A DNA stretch of 64,000 nt from Amycolatopsis anabasis (GCF_009765355.1 NZ_VTHK01000001.1:1-64000); one strand, 5' to 3'; counted from the first letter of the stretch, positions 16,600 through 24,988 are shown. Notes: generated from the sequence alone by a model not told the origin. A program made the numbers and translations.

Positions 16600-16717
16600 C
16601 TTGTCGGCCAAGTGCTGACCAGCGTCCCGAACGCAGAACTCGAGCGACCAGAACGCGGAACTCGGCCTACCGAAACGCGGGACTCGCGCGACGGGAACGC
16701 GGGACTCGCATAGCCGC
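16600..16717. repeat. 22-bp tandem repeat array plus GTCGGCCAAG unit
   Basis: The core AACGCRGRACTCG recurs at 16630, 16652, 16674 and 16696, exactly every 22 bases. Just before it, CTTGTCGGCCAAG (16600-16612) belongs to a second dispersed family. The same core, on the other strand, recurs at 55930-55989. The gap (16502-16719) has no gene. Confidence 0.75.
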
Positions 16718-16719
16718 GG

Positions 16720-17607
16720 TCAGCGCCAGCCATGTCGCTCCAGATCGGCTCGCAGTTCGCCCAGCAGCGCGATCGACTCCGCTGGATCGAGCGCCCGCCC
16801 GAGTATCGAGGCGAAGGTCCGCTCGAAAATCTCGACCTGATCCGGCCGGTCGATCTTCTCGGAACCTGCGGCATGCTCGAGGTACACCAGGTTCGGCTCC
16901 TCGGGACTGGGGAATGTCAAGATCGTGAAAACACCAGCGAACCCGAGGTGGACCCCTGTCGAACTGGGGACGATCTGCACGGTAACGCTGGGCAAGCCAG
17001 CCAGCTGCTCGATCTTCGCCAGCTGCTCGACCATCAACTCGGGTGATCCGATACGCCTCAGGAGCGCCGACTCGTCGATTATCGAGTGCAGTCGTGCTGG
17101 GTTCTCGACCTCGAAGAGGCGCCGCTGGCGCTCCAAGCGCAACGCGACCTGGTTCTCGAAGTGCTGGGGACTCCGATCCAGCAGCGACGCACGCAGGACC
17201 TCACGCGCATAGGCCGAGGTCTGGAAATGGCCGGGCAGATAGGCCAGTTCGAAGGAACTCAGCTCACCTGCGGCCGCTTCCAGCTCGGTAAAACCGAGCG
17301 CCATCGAGGGGTACCGCCCATGGCGGGGCGCCATGTACTTCTTCCACCAAGGACTCGCCTTCGACTGCCGAACCAGATCGAGCACCTCGTCCCATTCGTT
17401 CGCGGGAACCAGGTAGAGGTCGAGCATGCTGCGTGCCGTGTGGACGGTAGGGGCGGTCTTGCCGGTCTCGATACGGCTCAAGGTGGCCGAAGAGAACTCA
17501 AGCCGCCGGTGAGCCTCCGAAAAAGACAGCCGGGCTCGCTCGCGAAGCGACTTGAGCACTCGGCCCAGTTCCCGACGCACGAATGGCGGACTCACCAGCG
17601 TTGTCAT
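16720..17607 (-). CDS. XRE-type regulator with DUF5753 domain
   Basis: 295-residue regulator of a kind abundant in Streptomyces and Amycolatopsis. The Cro/C1 helix-turn-helix occupies about residues 12-65 (FSEAHRRLEFSSATLSRIE segment), and the DUF5753 (Scr1-type) domain runs from about 100 to 285. Such genes normally sit next to a small DUF397 gene forming a regulator pair; none is present here. A perfect CTGTAATTACAG palindrome (17642-17653) and a TACAAT -10-like box lie upstream of its ATG, suggesting autoregulation. The partner may be the small divergent protein at 17697. Confidence 0.92.
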   Translation of the reverse strand: MTTLVSPPFVRRELGRVLKSLRERARLSFSEAHRRLEFSSATLSRIETGKTAPTVHTARSMLDLYLVPANEWDEVLDLVRQSKASPWWKKYMAPRHGRYPSMALGFTELEAAAGELSSFELAYLPGHFQTSAYAREVLRASLLDRSPQHFENQVALRLERQRRLFEVENPARLHSIIDESALLRRIGSPELMVEQLAKIEQLAGLPSVTVQIVPSSTGVHLGFAGVFTILTFPSPEEPNLVYLEHAAGSEKIDRPDQVEIFERTFASILGRALDPAESIALLGELRADLERHGWR

Positions 17608-17641
17608 CGACGAAACCTCACTCGATTGTACGGAGAGTCAC

Positions 17642-17653
17642 CTGTAATTACAG
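17642..17653. promoter_or_regulatory. Palindromic operator between XRE and small gene
   Basis: CTGTAATTACAG is a perfect 12-bp palindrome, AT-rich against its surroundings, in the 89-bp divergent gap. It sits about 34 bases upstream of the XRE start, near the -35 region. Likely site of the XRE protein itself. Confidence 0.55.
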
Positions 17654-17696
17654 CATGCCCAGAGCACCTTGCCGTTGCGGCGGGACATTCAGGGCA

Positions 17697-17990
17697 ATGG
17701 TGAACTGGGATTACTGGCACCGGATCGAGTACCGGCGCGAGATCGACGCGGAAACCCGCGTGCTCGAATACACCGAGGTCGTACAGGATCAGGGGTGGGG
17801 GTTCGAGCACCGCGCGCAGCACCGGCAGGAGTGGTTCGTCCGGTACACCCGCGCGTGCGCCGAGGACTTTCTCGACCGGGTGCGTGCGACGCCCGGAACC
17901 TGGGTAGTCGCGGTGTGGCGCAACGGTGAACCGCTCGGCTCGATCCGGATGAAACGGGCAAAGGGCACGAAGGAACACACTTGCGTGTGA
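17697..17990 (+). CDS. Small hypothetical protein
   Basis: No family recognised. From the ATG at 17697 the product has 97 residues, is rich in Trp, Arg and Glu (MVNWDYWHRIEYRREID; WVVAVWRNGEPLGSIRM), has no membrane segment or signal, and looks like a small alpha/beta cytoplasmic protein. The frame stays open upstream to 17583; an ATG at 17655 would add a CRCGG-containing extension, so the start is uncertain. It is divergent from the DUF5753 regulator and lacks the DUF397 signature expected of that regulator's usual partner. Confidence 0.6.
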   Translation: MVNWDYWHRIEYRREIDAETRVLEYTEVVQDQGWGFEHRAQHRQEWFVRYTRACAEDFLDRVRATPGTWVVAVWRNGEPLGSIRMKRAKGTKEHTCV

Positions 17991-18066
17991 CAACTAAAGT
18001 GTCTTGCGGCACAGCTTGATTATTTGAGTGGCGCAACCAACCACCTCGGGTGCATCCTTGCTCTGG

Positions 18067-18078
18067 GCAACTAGTTGC
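18067..18078. promoter_or_regulatory. MarR-type operator
   Basis: GCAACTAGTTGC is a perfect 12-bp palindrome 40 bases before the MarR start and just upstream of an AATAAGACAT box. Size, symmetry and place fit autoregulation of the MarR-MFS-YceI operon. Confidence 0.7.
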
Positions 18079-18117
18079 AGCCGCCAAATAAGACATTCTC
18101 CACGAAAGACCCTGGTG

Positions 18118-18678
18118 ATGGCACCTCCCAAGCGCACCACCGCGCCCCCGGACGAGGGGACCCGGACGAAGGCCGAGCTGGATCTCGCGGATCAGCTCGG
18201 GCACGAGCTCGTCCGCTTCGTACGCCTGATCAACCGCGCGAAGTCGCAGGTCGCCAAGCAGGGACCGGACGGCATCGAACGCTCGGCGTACGCGATCCTC
18301 TTCTGCCTGATCTACGACGGGCCGCAGCGGACCAGCCGCCTCGCCGAGTCACTGCACGCCGAGATCTCCACGATCAGCCGGCAGAGCAGCACGCTCGTCC
18401 AGCACGGGCTGGTGGAACGCCAGGCCGATCCCGAGGACGGCCGCGCGTGCCTGCTCGCGCCGACCGCCGAGGGGCTCCGGGTCTTCGAGGAGAACCGCAA
18501 GCAGCGCAACCAGTGGCTCGCCGAAGTGCTCGCCGACTGGCCCGAGGAGGACCGGCAGACGCTGAACGCCCTCTTCGCCCGCCTGAACGCCGGGATCGAG
18601 GCGCACGCCCCGCAACTGGCCGACGCGGTGCAGCCGCAGACCACACCGAGAACACCGAACAAGGGGGCCCACGCATGA
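18118..18678 (+). CDS. MarR family regulator of the pump operon
   Basis: Winged-helix MarR protein of 186 residues from the ATG at 18118; a longer reading from 18028 would run through the palindromic operator and is unlikely. The DNA-binding part is at about 55-125 (TSRLAESLHAEISTISRQ and the wing DPEDGRACLL). First gene of a three-gene operon: its stop overlaps the MFS start as ATGA. It probably represses the operon until a ligand, perhaps a pump substrate, is bound. Confidence 0.92.
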   Translation: MAPPKRTTAPPDEGTRTKAELDLADQLGHELVRFVRLINRAKSQVAKQGPDGIERSAYAILFCLIYDGPQRTSRLAESLHAEISTISRQSSTLVQHGLVERQADPEDGRACLLAPTAEGLRVFEENRKQRNQWLAEVLADWPEEDRQTLNALFARLNAGIEAHAPQLADAVQPQTTPRTPNKGAHA

Positions 18679-21269
18679 GTACCACCGTGGAGAAACCACC
18701 ACAGACAGCCGGGGACGGCCCGGGGCTCACGCACCGGCAGATCGTCACCATCCTGATCGGGCTGATGTCGGGCATGTTCCTGGCCGCGCTCGACCAGACC
18801 ATCGTCGGCACCTCGATCGTCCGGATCGCCAACGACCTGCACGGCTTCGACCTGCAGGCGTGGATCACCACCGCGTACCTGATCACGTCGACGATCGCCA
18901 CGCCGCTCTACGGCAAGCTGTCCGACATCTACGGCCGCAAGCCGTTCTACCTGCTCGCGATCTCGATCTTCCTGATCGGCTCGATCGCGTCCACGTTCGC
19001 GCAGTCGATGTACCAGCTCGCCGCGTTCCGCGCGGTGCAGGGACTCGGCGCCGGTGGCCTGATGTCGCTGGCGATGACCATCCTCGGCGATATCGTGCCG
19101 CCCCGGGAACGCGCCCGCTACCAGGGCTTCTTCCTGGCCGTGTTCGGCATCTCGACCGTGCTCGGCCCGGTGCTCGGCGGCCTGTTCGCCGGGATCGACG
19201 ACCTGGCCGGGATCGACGGCTGGCGCTGGGTGTTCCTGATCAACGTGCCGATCGGGATCGTCGCGCTGTTCGTCGTCGCCAAGGTGCTGAACGTGCCGAC
19301 CGAGCGGCACGACCACCGCATCGACTGGTGGGGCGGGCTCGCCCTGGCGGTCGCCGTGGTGCCGCTGCTGATCATCGCCGAGCAGGGCAACAAGTGGGGC
19401 TGGGGCTCCACCGGCGCGGTGGTCTGCTACGCGATCGGCGCGGTCGGGATCGTCCTGTTCCTGTTCATCGAGCACGTGATGAAGGACGAGGCGCTCATCC
19501 CGCTGCGGCTGTTCCGCAACGCCACCTTCAGCGTCGCGATCCTCGGCGGCTTCATCGTCGGTGTCGCGATGTTCGGCGCGATCATGATGATCCCGCAGTA
19601 CCTGCAGGTGGTGCAGGGTTACACGCCCACCGAGTCGGGTCTGCTGATGATCCCGCTGATGGGCGGCATCATGAGCGGGTCGGTCATCTCCGGTCAGATC
19701 ACCGGCAAGACCGGCAGGTACAAGATGTTCCCGGTGATCGGCACCTTCCTGATCGCGGTCGGCGCGCTGCTGTTCGCGCAGGTCGAGTACAACAGCGCGC
19801 TCTGGCACCCGCTGGTCTACGCGGCCATCATCGGCCTCGGCCTCGGTGGCTGCATGCAGACGCTGATCATCGCGGTGCAGAACGCCGGGCCGCGCCGGGA
19901 CATGGGCGTGTCCACCGCTTCGGCGACCTTCTTCCGCCAGATCGGTGGTACCGCGGGCGTCGCGGTGTTCCTGACCATCCTGTTCAACGTGCTGCCGGGC
20001 AACATCACCAAGGCGTTCGGCGGCAACGCCCCGGCCGGTGCGGGTGGCCAGCTCGGCGACCTGCAGTCCAACACCAGCGGCATCCAGGACCTGCCCGAGC
20101 AGATCCGGACGCCGGTGCTGATCGGCTTCACCGATTCGATCAACACGGTGTTCTACGTGGCCGCCGGGGTCGCGGCGCTGGCGTTCATCGTGCTGCTGTT
20201 CATGCGGGAGATCCCGCTGGCCGGTGGGCCCGCGCCCGCCGCGGCCGCGATGGAGGGCGGCGAGGCGCTGCTCGACGACGTCGAGGAGGACTCGGCCCGT
20301 GAGGAACTGGTCGCCGACGCGGACGCCGCGTTCGAAGAGGAGCTCGAACCCGAACTCGTCGGCGCGGGCAAGCACGCCCGGCCCAGCGAGAACGGGCACG
20401 GCGAGTACCAGGTGAGCGCGCCCGCGCCGATCACCAGCGCGGTCGCGGGCGCCGGGGTGGGCAGCTCGCTGAACACCGGCGGGCAGCCGATCCACGGGCA
20501 CGTGCGGCGCCATGACGGCACGTCCGTCGCGGGGGCCGCGCTGACCCTGATCGACCAGCGGGGCCGCCAGGTCGGCCGGGCGACCGGCGGGCCGGACGGC
20601 AGCTACACCGTGCACGCCCCGGGCGGCGGCACCTACGTGCTGATCGTGTCGGCCAACGGGCACCAGCCGCAGGCGTCCAGCGTGGTCGTGTCGGCGCACT
20701 CCGCCGCGACGCTGGACATCACGCTGGCCGGTTCCGGCGAGCTGACCGGCGTGGTCCGGGTCAGCGGCACCGGCAACCCGCTCGCGGGCGCCACCGTGAC
20801 GCTGACCGACGAGCGCGGCGAGGTGACCGGCGCGTACATCACCGAAACCGACGGCGGCTACGCGTTCCGCGGGGTCGGCGCGGGCAGCTACACGCTGGTC
20901 GCGAGCGCCGAGCGGATGCGGCCGATCGCGGTCACGCTGACCGTGCCGGACAGCGGGCAGCTGCGCCACGACGTCGAACTCGCCGGGGCCGTGCTGCTGG
21001 CCGGGACGGCCCGCACCGACGGGGACCGGCCGGTGCCGGACGCGCGGATCACCGTGCTCGACGCCGAGGGCAACGTGGCCGCCGTGGCCCGGACCGACGA
21101 CTCCGGGCACTACGTGGTCAGCGACCTGCCCGAGGGTTCGTACACCGTGGTCGCCAGCGGGTACCCGCCCGCGACCAGCACGGTCGCCCTGGACGGGGGC
21201 GGTGAAGCCACGCACGACGTCCGGCTGGGCTACGACCAGGTGATCGACGAACTGGTGGACCGCTCATGA
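18675..21269 (+). CDS. DHA2 MFS pump with three C-terminal beta repeats
   Basis: 864-residue fusion. Residues 20-520 are a 14-helix DHA2 exporter (motif LDQTIVGTSI, motif A YGKLSDIYGRKPFYL, motif C-like GISTVLGPVLGGLF). An acidic linker (about 525-600) leads to three tandem repeats of about 80 residues near 603-684, 687-769 and 771-855, each of the carboxypeptidase-regulatory/transthyretin-like type with G..V....G.P..GA.V.L.D.RG and a GSYT.V closing strand. Ordinary DHA2 pumps end at about 500 residues. Standard topology would put the tail in the cytoplasm, odd for this fold. The next gene starts with a fourth repeat. Coupled by ATGA at both ends. Confidence 0.93.
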   Translation: MSTTVEKPPQTAGDGPGLTHRQIVTILIGLMSGMFLAALDQTIVGTSIVRIANDLHGFDLQAWITTAYLITSTIATPLYGKLSDIYGRKPFYLLAISIFLIGSIASTFAQSMYQLAAFRAVQGLGAGGLMSLAMTILGDIVPPRERARYQGFFLAVFGISTVLGPVLGGLFAGIDDLAGIDGWRWVFLINVPIGIVALFVVAKVLNVPTERHDHRIDWWGGLALAVAVVPLLIIAEQGNKWGWGSTGAVVCYAIGAVGIVLFLFIEHVMKDEALIPLRLFRNATFSVAILGGFIVGVAMFGAIMMIPQYLQVVQGYTPTESGLLMIPLMGGIMSGSVISGQITGKTGRYKMFPVIGTFLIAVGALLFAQVEYNSALWHPLVYAAIIGLGLGGCMQTLIIAVQNAGPRRDMGVSTASATFFRQIGGTAGVAVFLTILFNVLPGNITKAFGGNAPAGAGGQLGDLQSNTSGIQDLPEQIRTPVLIGFTDSINTVFYVAAGVAALAFIVLLFMREIPLAGGPAPAAAAMEGGEALLDDVEEDSAREELVADADAAFEEELEPELVGAGKHARPSENGHGEYQVSAPAPITSAVAGAGVGSSLNTGGQPIHGHVRRHDGTSVAGAALTLIDQRGRQVGRATGGPDGSYTVHAPGGGTYVLIVSANGHQPQASSVVVSAHSAATLDITLAGSGELTGVVRVSGTGNPLAGATVTLTDERGEVTGAYITETDGGYAFRGVGAGSYTLVASAERMRPIAVTLTVPDSGQLRHDVELAGAVLLAGTARTDGDRPVPDARITVLDAEGNVAAVARTDDSGHYVVSDLPEGSYTVVASGYPPATSTVALDGGGEATHDVRLGYDQVIDELVDRS

Positions 21270-22087
21270 CCGGGTTGCGCGCGGACGTCCGGACGGCCGA
21301 GGGCTGGGCGGTCGAGCACGCGGTGCTCACCGTCACCGACCTGACCGGGCAGCAGGTGGCCCGGGTCGCGGCGGACGCCCGCGGCGCCACGGTCACCGAA
21401 CCGCTCGCCCCGGGTGTGTACACGGCGGTGCTCACCGCGGCCGGTTACACCCCGGTCGCGCGCACCGCGCGGGTCGGCTCGGACGGCAGCGGTTCGCTCG
21501 GCGAGATCGTGCTGAACCCGGTGGCGGGGGCCGTCGAGCTCCCGTCGCCGGGGCCGTGGGTGATCGACCCGCTGCACTCGTCGGTCGTGGCCACCGCCCG
21601 CCACCTGGGGATCTCCAGCATCAAGGCGCGGTTCACCGAGGTGTCCGGGAAGATCGTCGTCGAGCGGCCGGTGGAGCAGTCGTCGGTGTACGCGGAGATC
21701 AAGGCCGCGGGGATCGACACCGGGATCAAGATGCGCGACGACCACCTGCGCTCGCCGGACTTCCTGGACGTGGACGTGTACCCGGTGATCTCGTTCACCA
21801 GCACCGGGATCCGGCAGCGGGGTTCGGACGCGTGGACGTTGTCCGGGGAACTCACCCTGCACGGGGAGCGCCGGATGGTGGACCTGGACCTGCACTACGG
21901 CGGCTACGGGCCGGACCCGTGGGGCGGGACGCGGGCCGCGTTCCACGCGGAAACCCAGCTGCACCGCAACGATTTCGCGATCAACTACAACGCGATGGTG
22001 CGGGCCGGGGTGGCGGCGATCGGCACCAACGTGAAGATCGAACTCGACATCCAGGCCATCCAGGGGGAGACCCTGCCGGAGTTGTGA
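21266..22087 (+). CDS. Beta-repeat/YceI fusion protein
   Basis: 273-residue protein. Residues 1-88 are a fourth copy of the beta repeat found on the upstream pump (GQQVARVAADARG, GVYTAVLTAAGYTPV). Residues 90-273 are a YceI domain, a lipocalin-like barrel that binds polyisoprenoids or other amphiphiles: WVIDPLHSSVVATARHLGIS, MRDDHLRSPDFLDVDVYP and the TLHGERRMVDLDLHYGG strand are diagnostic. No signal peptide, so it should stay in the cytoplasm. The start overlaps the pump stop as ATGA. Delivery of a lipophilic substrate to the pump is a reasonable inference. Confidence 0.93.
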   Translation: MTGLRADVRTAEGWAVEHAVLTVTDLTGQQVARVAADARGATVTEPLAPGVYTAVLTAAGYTPVARTARVGSDGSGSLGEIVLNPVAGAVELPSPGPWVIDPLHSSVVATARHLGISSIKARFTEVSGKIVVERPVEQSSVYAEIKAAGIDTGIKMRDDHLRSPDFLDVDVYPVISFTSTGIRQRGSDAWTLSGELTLHGERRMVDLDLHYGGYGPDPWGGTRAAFHAETQLHRNDFAINYNAMVRAGVAAIGTNVKIELDIQAIQGETLPEL

Positions 22088-22203
22088 AATCGGGGGGCGG
22101 CGCGGGCACCCGTCCGCGCCGCTCACTCCGGTGGGGGACCTGGTTTACCCCGAATCAACCGTTCAGGTGAGTGCGTTTTGTCGGTTACACGTAGGCTCGC
22201 AGT

Positions 22204-22875
22204 GTGAGTGAGGTGTATGCGGCGTCGGCAGGAATCGGCGTGAGCTGGCTCGACACCGCTGGGCCGTTGCTGGTCTGGGTCATCGTGCTGAGCTTCGTGT
22301 TCGTCGAATGCGCCCTGATCGTGGGCCTGTTCCTGCCCGGTGACTCGCTGCTGTTCGGCGCCGGCGTGGTGCTCGCCCAGCACGGGGCCGACGCCAACGC
22401 CTGGCTGCTGTCCCTGGCGGCGCTGATCGTCGCGGTCGTGGGCAACCAGGTCGGCTACTACATCGGCCGGCACACCGGCACCAAGTTCATCGCCCGCCGC
22501 GGCGGCAAGGTGCTCAACCGGCACAACCTGGACCGCGCGCGCCGGTTCCTCGACCGCAAGGGCTTCTTCGCGATCGTCGCGGCGCGCTGGATCCCGTGGG
22601 TCCGCACCCTGGCGCCGCTGATCGCCGGGGCCGCGCGGATGGACCACCGGCGGTTCCTGATGGCGACCACCGCGGGCGGGCTGCTGTGGGTGCCGACGCT
22701 GGTGCTGCTCGGCTACTACGGCGCCGGCCTGCTCGACGTGCTCCCGTGGGTCAAGACCGCGGTCGTCTGGCTGTCCATCGCGTTCTTCGTCGTGGGCACC
22801 GGCTACGGGGTGTGGCGCTACCGCCAGGAGATGCGCAAGCCGGTGGACGACGACGCGGAGGCCGCTCGTGCTTGA
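22204..22875 (+). CDS. DedA family membrane protein
   Basis: 223-residue DedA/VTT protein, second in the window. Signatures: ECALIVGLFLPGDSLLFGAG, GNQVGYYIGRHTG and RWIPWVRTLAPLIAGAARM without flanks; about five to six hydrophobic stretches and a charged C-terminal tail. Likely lipid flippase activity in the cytoplasmic membrane. TAGGCT (22192-22197) lies 6 bases before the GTG at 22204, so it is probably leaderless and independent of the upstream YceI operon, from which a 116-bp gap separates it. It is convergent with the VOC gene. Confidence 0.92.
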   Translation: MSEVYAASAGIGVSWLDTAGPLLVWVIVLSFVFVECALIVGLFLPGDSLLFGAGVVLAQHGADANAWLLSLAALIVAVVGNQVGYYIGRHTGTKFIARRGGKVLNRHNLDRARRFLDRKGFFAIVAARWIPWVRTLAPLIAGAARMDHRRFLMATTAGGLLWVPTLVLLGYYGAGLLDVLPWVKTAVVWLSIAFFVVGTGYGVWRYRQEMRKPVDDDAEAARA

Positions 22876-23041
22876 GGTGTGTGCCTCGGAAGATCAGGCC
22901 CTGCCACTCGAGGTGACCAGGCGCGCGCCTCGGCCGAAGGCCTCGGATTTGTGGAGGCAGGCCGCCGACCTGCGGAGGTGACGGCCCGGCGAAGTCACGG
23001 CCTGGCTACGCAAATCCGATCGCGCGCACGATGAACACAGC

Positions 23042-23455
23042 CTAGGGTTCCGGGTCGGCCCAGACTTCGAGCTGGATACCGTCGGGGTCGCGGAACACGA
23101 CGACCCGCGAACCGGGGAGCGTGCGGGACGTGGCCGCGGGCGTGTAGGTCACCCCGTACTCGACGAGTCGCTCCTCCCACTGGTCGAGTTCGTTCTGCGA
23201 GGACACCTTGAACGCCACGTGGTCGAGACCCGTGGTGCGCTCGTCGAACGCCCGCCGCTCGTTCTCCGGATGCTGCACGAGCACCACGGAGAACTCCTCG
23301 CTCGGCGAGCGCAGGACCACCTTGCGCAGTCCCGTCTCCGGGTCCTCGCGGCGCGTGAACTCCTCGAGTTCCAGCACGCGCACGTACCACGGCACGCTTC
23401 TGTCGACGTCAGTCACCGTGAGCGCCAAATGGTGCACACACGTGAGCTTGGACAT
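23042..23455 (-). CDS. VOC family protein (glyoxalase/dioxygenase fold)
   Basis: 137-residue single vicinal-oxygen-chelate module pair (beta-alpha-beta-beta-beta twice). Metal-ligand pattern: His in CVHHLALTVTD, His in TGLDHVAFKV and Glu in DPDGIQLEVWAD, as in glyoxalase I and extradiol-like enzymes. The ATG at 23453-23455 is preferred to one 16 codons upstream because the conserved first strand begins right after it. Substrate unknown. It stands alone; the downstream 166-bp gap to the convergent DedA gene contains only a short GGCCTTCGG-type stem. Confidence 0.85.
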   Translation of the reverse strand: MSKLTCVHHLALTVTDVDRSVPWYVRVLELEEFTRREDPETGLRKVVLRSPSEEFSVVLVQHPENERRAFDERTTGLDHVAFKVSSQNELDQWEERLVEYGVTYTPAATSRTLPGSRVVVFRDPDGIQLEVWADPEP

Positions 23456-23907
23456 GCGGAACTGCCCGTCCTTTCCCACCCCTCGTGTCGCACTCCGGGG
23501 CATATCAAAGCGGCCCCGGCGGAACCAGAATCACCCGGCCCCGGTGAATTCCCGGTTACCGGGCCTGCTACTCCCTACCCTCTACCCGAGGACATCTCAG
23601 GCCGGTCTCCGTAACATCTCGATCAAGCGGGGGAACAAGAAAGTTACCCAACCCCGCCAAGGTTGTGACACCACTCGCCGCGCCTCCCCAGAAAACGGCG
23701 ATTCCCCGCCCCACCAAGAACAATCCCCCACCACTCCCAGGGGGGCGACCCCACGACCAGCCTACCGAGCACCACCTCCGGCGGGTGGTTACCCGGAAAT
23801 CTGTGGACAAACACCGCGACTGTGGACAACACGGGCGCCAAGCGGGTGAGTCCCTTGACAAGCCGGCCGGATCAGGTCTCAGCGCCGGAGGCCGCGGGAA
23901 TCCGGCG
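23456..23907. other. Gene-free region
   Basis: About 450 bases between the VOC gene and the SDR stop. GC content is lower and base composition is unlike neighbouring genes, with runs of C and A. It contains the paired DnaA-box-like nonamers at 23802-23829 but no convincing coding frame or RNA gene. Confidence 0.6.
23802..23829 (-). promoter_or_regulatory. Two DnaA-box-like nonamers
   Basis: TGTGGACAA occurs at 23802-23810 and 23821-23829; the complement TTGTCCACA is the preferred actinobacterial DnaA box. Two exact copies 19 bases apart in non-coding DNA suggest a DnaA binding or titration site rather than chance. Confidence 0.5.
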
Positions 23908-24654
23908 TCAGCGGCCGCCGCCGATCGGGAGGACGGCCCCGGTCGCGTACGAGGCCGCCGGGGAGAGCAGCCACAGCACGGCTTCGGCGATCTCCGCGGG
24001 TTGCGCGGGGCGGCCGAGCGGGATCGTCGGGGCGAGGCGCTCGAGCCGGTCGTGCAGGCCCGCCTCGGCGTGCAGTTGCGTCTCGACCATGCCCGGCGCC
24101 ACCGCGTTGACCCGGATTCGTTCCCCGGCCACCTCCTGGGCCAGGCCGAGGGTCATGGTCTCCACCGCGGCCTTGCTCGCCGCGTAGTGCACCCACTCGC
24201 CCGCCGACCCGAGCCGCGCGGCCGTCGACGAGATGTTCACGATCGCGCCGCCGCCCCCGCCGTAGCGTGTGGACATCCGGCGCACCGCCTCCCGCGCGCA
24301 CAGGAACACGCCGGTGACGTTGACGTCGAACACCCGCCGCACCGAGCTCACCGTCTGCTCGTCGAGCCGCCCCGGCGTGAGGCCGGTGATGCCCGCGTTG
24401 TTCACCAGCTTGGTGATCGGCCCGAGCGCGGCGGCCGTTTCGAACAGGGCGGTCACCTCTTCCTCGACCGACACGTCCGCGCGCACCGCGAGCGCGCGGC
24501 GGCCGCAGCGCTTGACGTAGTCCACGACATGCCCCGCCGCCTCCACGTCGTGGACGTAGTTGACCACGACGTCGTAGCCCTGGTGCGCCGCGAGCGTGCA
24601 AACGGCCGCACCGATACCCCGGCTACCTCCGGTGACGATGAGAACTCCACTCAT
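23908..24654 (-). CDS. SDR family oxidoreductase (FabG-like)
   Basis: 248-residue classical SDR: TGGSRGIG glycine motif near the N-terminus, NNAG, the catalytic Ser in NISSTAARLG, and YAASK with Tyr and Lys; the C-terminus GAVLPIGGGR is FabG-like. I take the ATG at 24652-24654 because TAATGT (24662-24667, read on this strand) ends 7 bases before it, a leaderless layout. Probably reduces a 3-keto or keto-alcohol substrate with NADPH. No operon partner on this strand; the small zinc protein gene is divergent. Confidence 0.9.
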   Translation of the reverse strand: MSGVLIVTGGSRGIGAAVCTLAAHQGYDVVVNYVHDVEAAGHVVDYVKRCGRRALAVRADVSVEEEVTALFETAAALGPITKLVNNAGITGLTPGRLDEQTVSSVRRVFDVNVTGVFLCAREAVRRMSTRYGGGGGAIVNISSTAARLGSAGEWVHYAASKAAVETMTLGLAQEVAGERIRVNAVAPGMVETQLHAEAGLHDRLERLAPTIPLGRPAQPAEIAEAVLWLLSPAASYATGAVLPIGGGR

Positions 24655-24798
24655 ACCTTGAACATTAGGGAAAAAGTCCACATAAAGCTCGGTTTATGTC
24701 ACGAACATGCCCCAGAGTTGTCAATTTCGCACCCAGAGCACCCGTTCGTCGCCTAACGTGGACAGCGGCTCGGGGGAGCTGACACGAAGGGGAAACCT

Positions 24799-24987
24799 GT
24801 GGGGAGCTCAGTACAAGTCCTGTCCTGCCGCCGCGAAGAGTGCGCCGACCCCGTGATCGCCAAGGGCCTGTGCGCCCGGCACTGGGCACGCTGGTACCGC
24901 GGCATCGACGAACCGGACATCCCCGGCGACGACGCCCCCGCCCCGCCGCAGCAGGTGTGGTGGCCGCCGGAGCGGTCCGCGAGCTGA
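24799..24987 (+). CDS. Small zinc-finger-like protein
   Basis: 62-residue product from a GTG with an AAGGGGAA ribosome site. Residues 10-36 have the pattern C-R-R-E-E-C-A ... KGLCARHWARWYRG, that is C-x4-C-x10-C-x2-H, a treble-clef or HNH-like zinc knuckle often seen in small actinobacterial and phage proteins. The rest is Pro-rich. No catalytic HNH residues follow, so nucleic-acid or protein binding is more likely than nuclease action. It is divergent from the SDR gene; its stop is 1 base from that of the convergent kinase gene. Confidence 0.65.
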   Translation: MGSSVQVLSCRREECADPVIAKGLCARHWARWYRGIDEPDIPGDDAPAPPQQVWWPPERSAS

Positions 24988-24988
24988 C

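Noticed and set aside
16630..16717. CRISPR-like repeats
   Set aside because: Units are 22 bp with 9-base variable parts; CRISPR needs repeats and spacers of about 25-40 bases, and no cas gene is present.
18028..18117. N-terminal extension of the MarR gene
   Set aside because: It would place the palindromic operator GCAACTAGTTGC inside the coding region and adds 30 residues with no MarR similarity.
23802..23829. Chromosomal origin
   Set aside because: Only two DnaA boxes, no AT-rich unwinding region and no dnaA, dnaN or parAB genes nearby.
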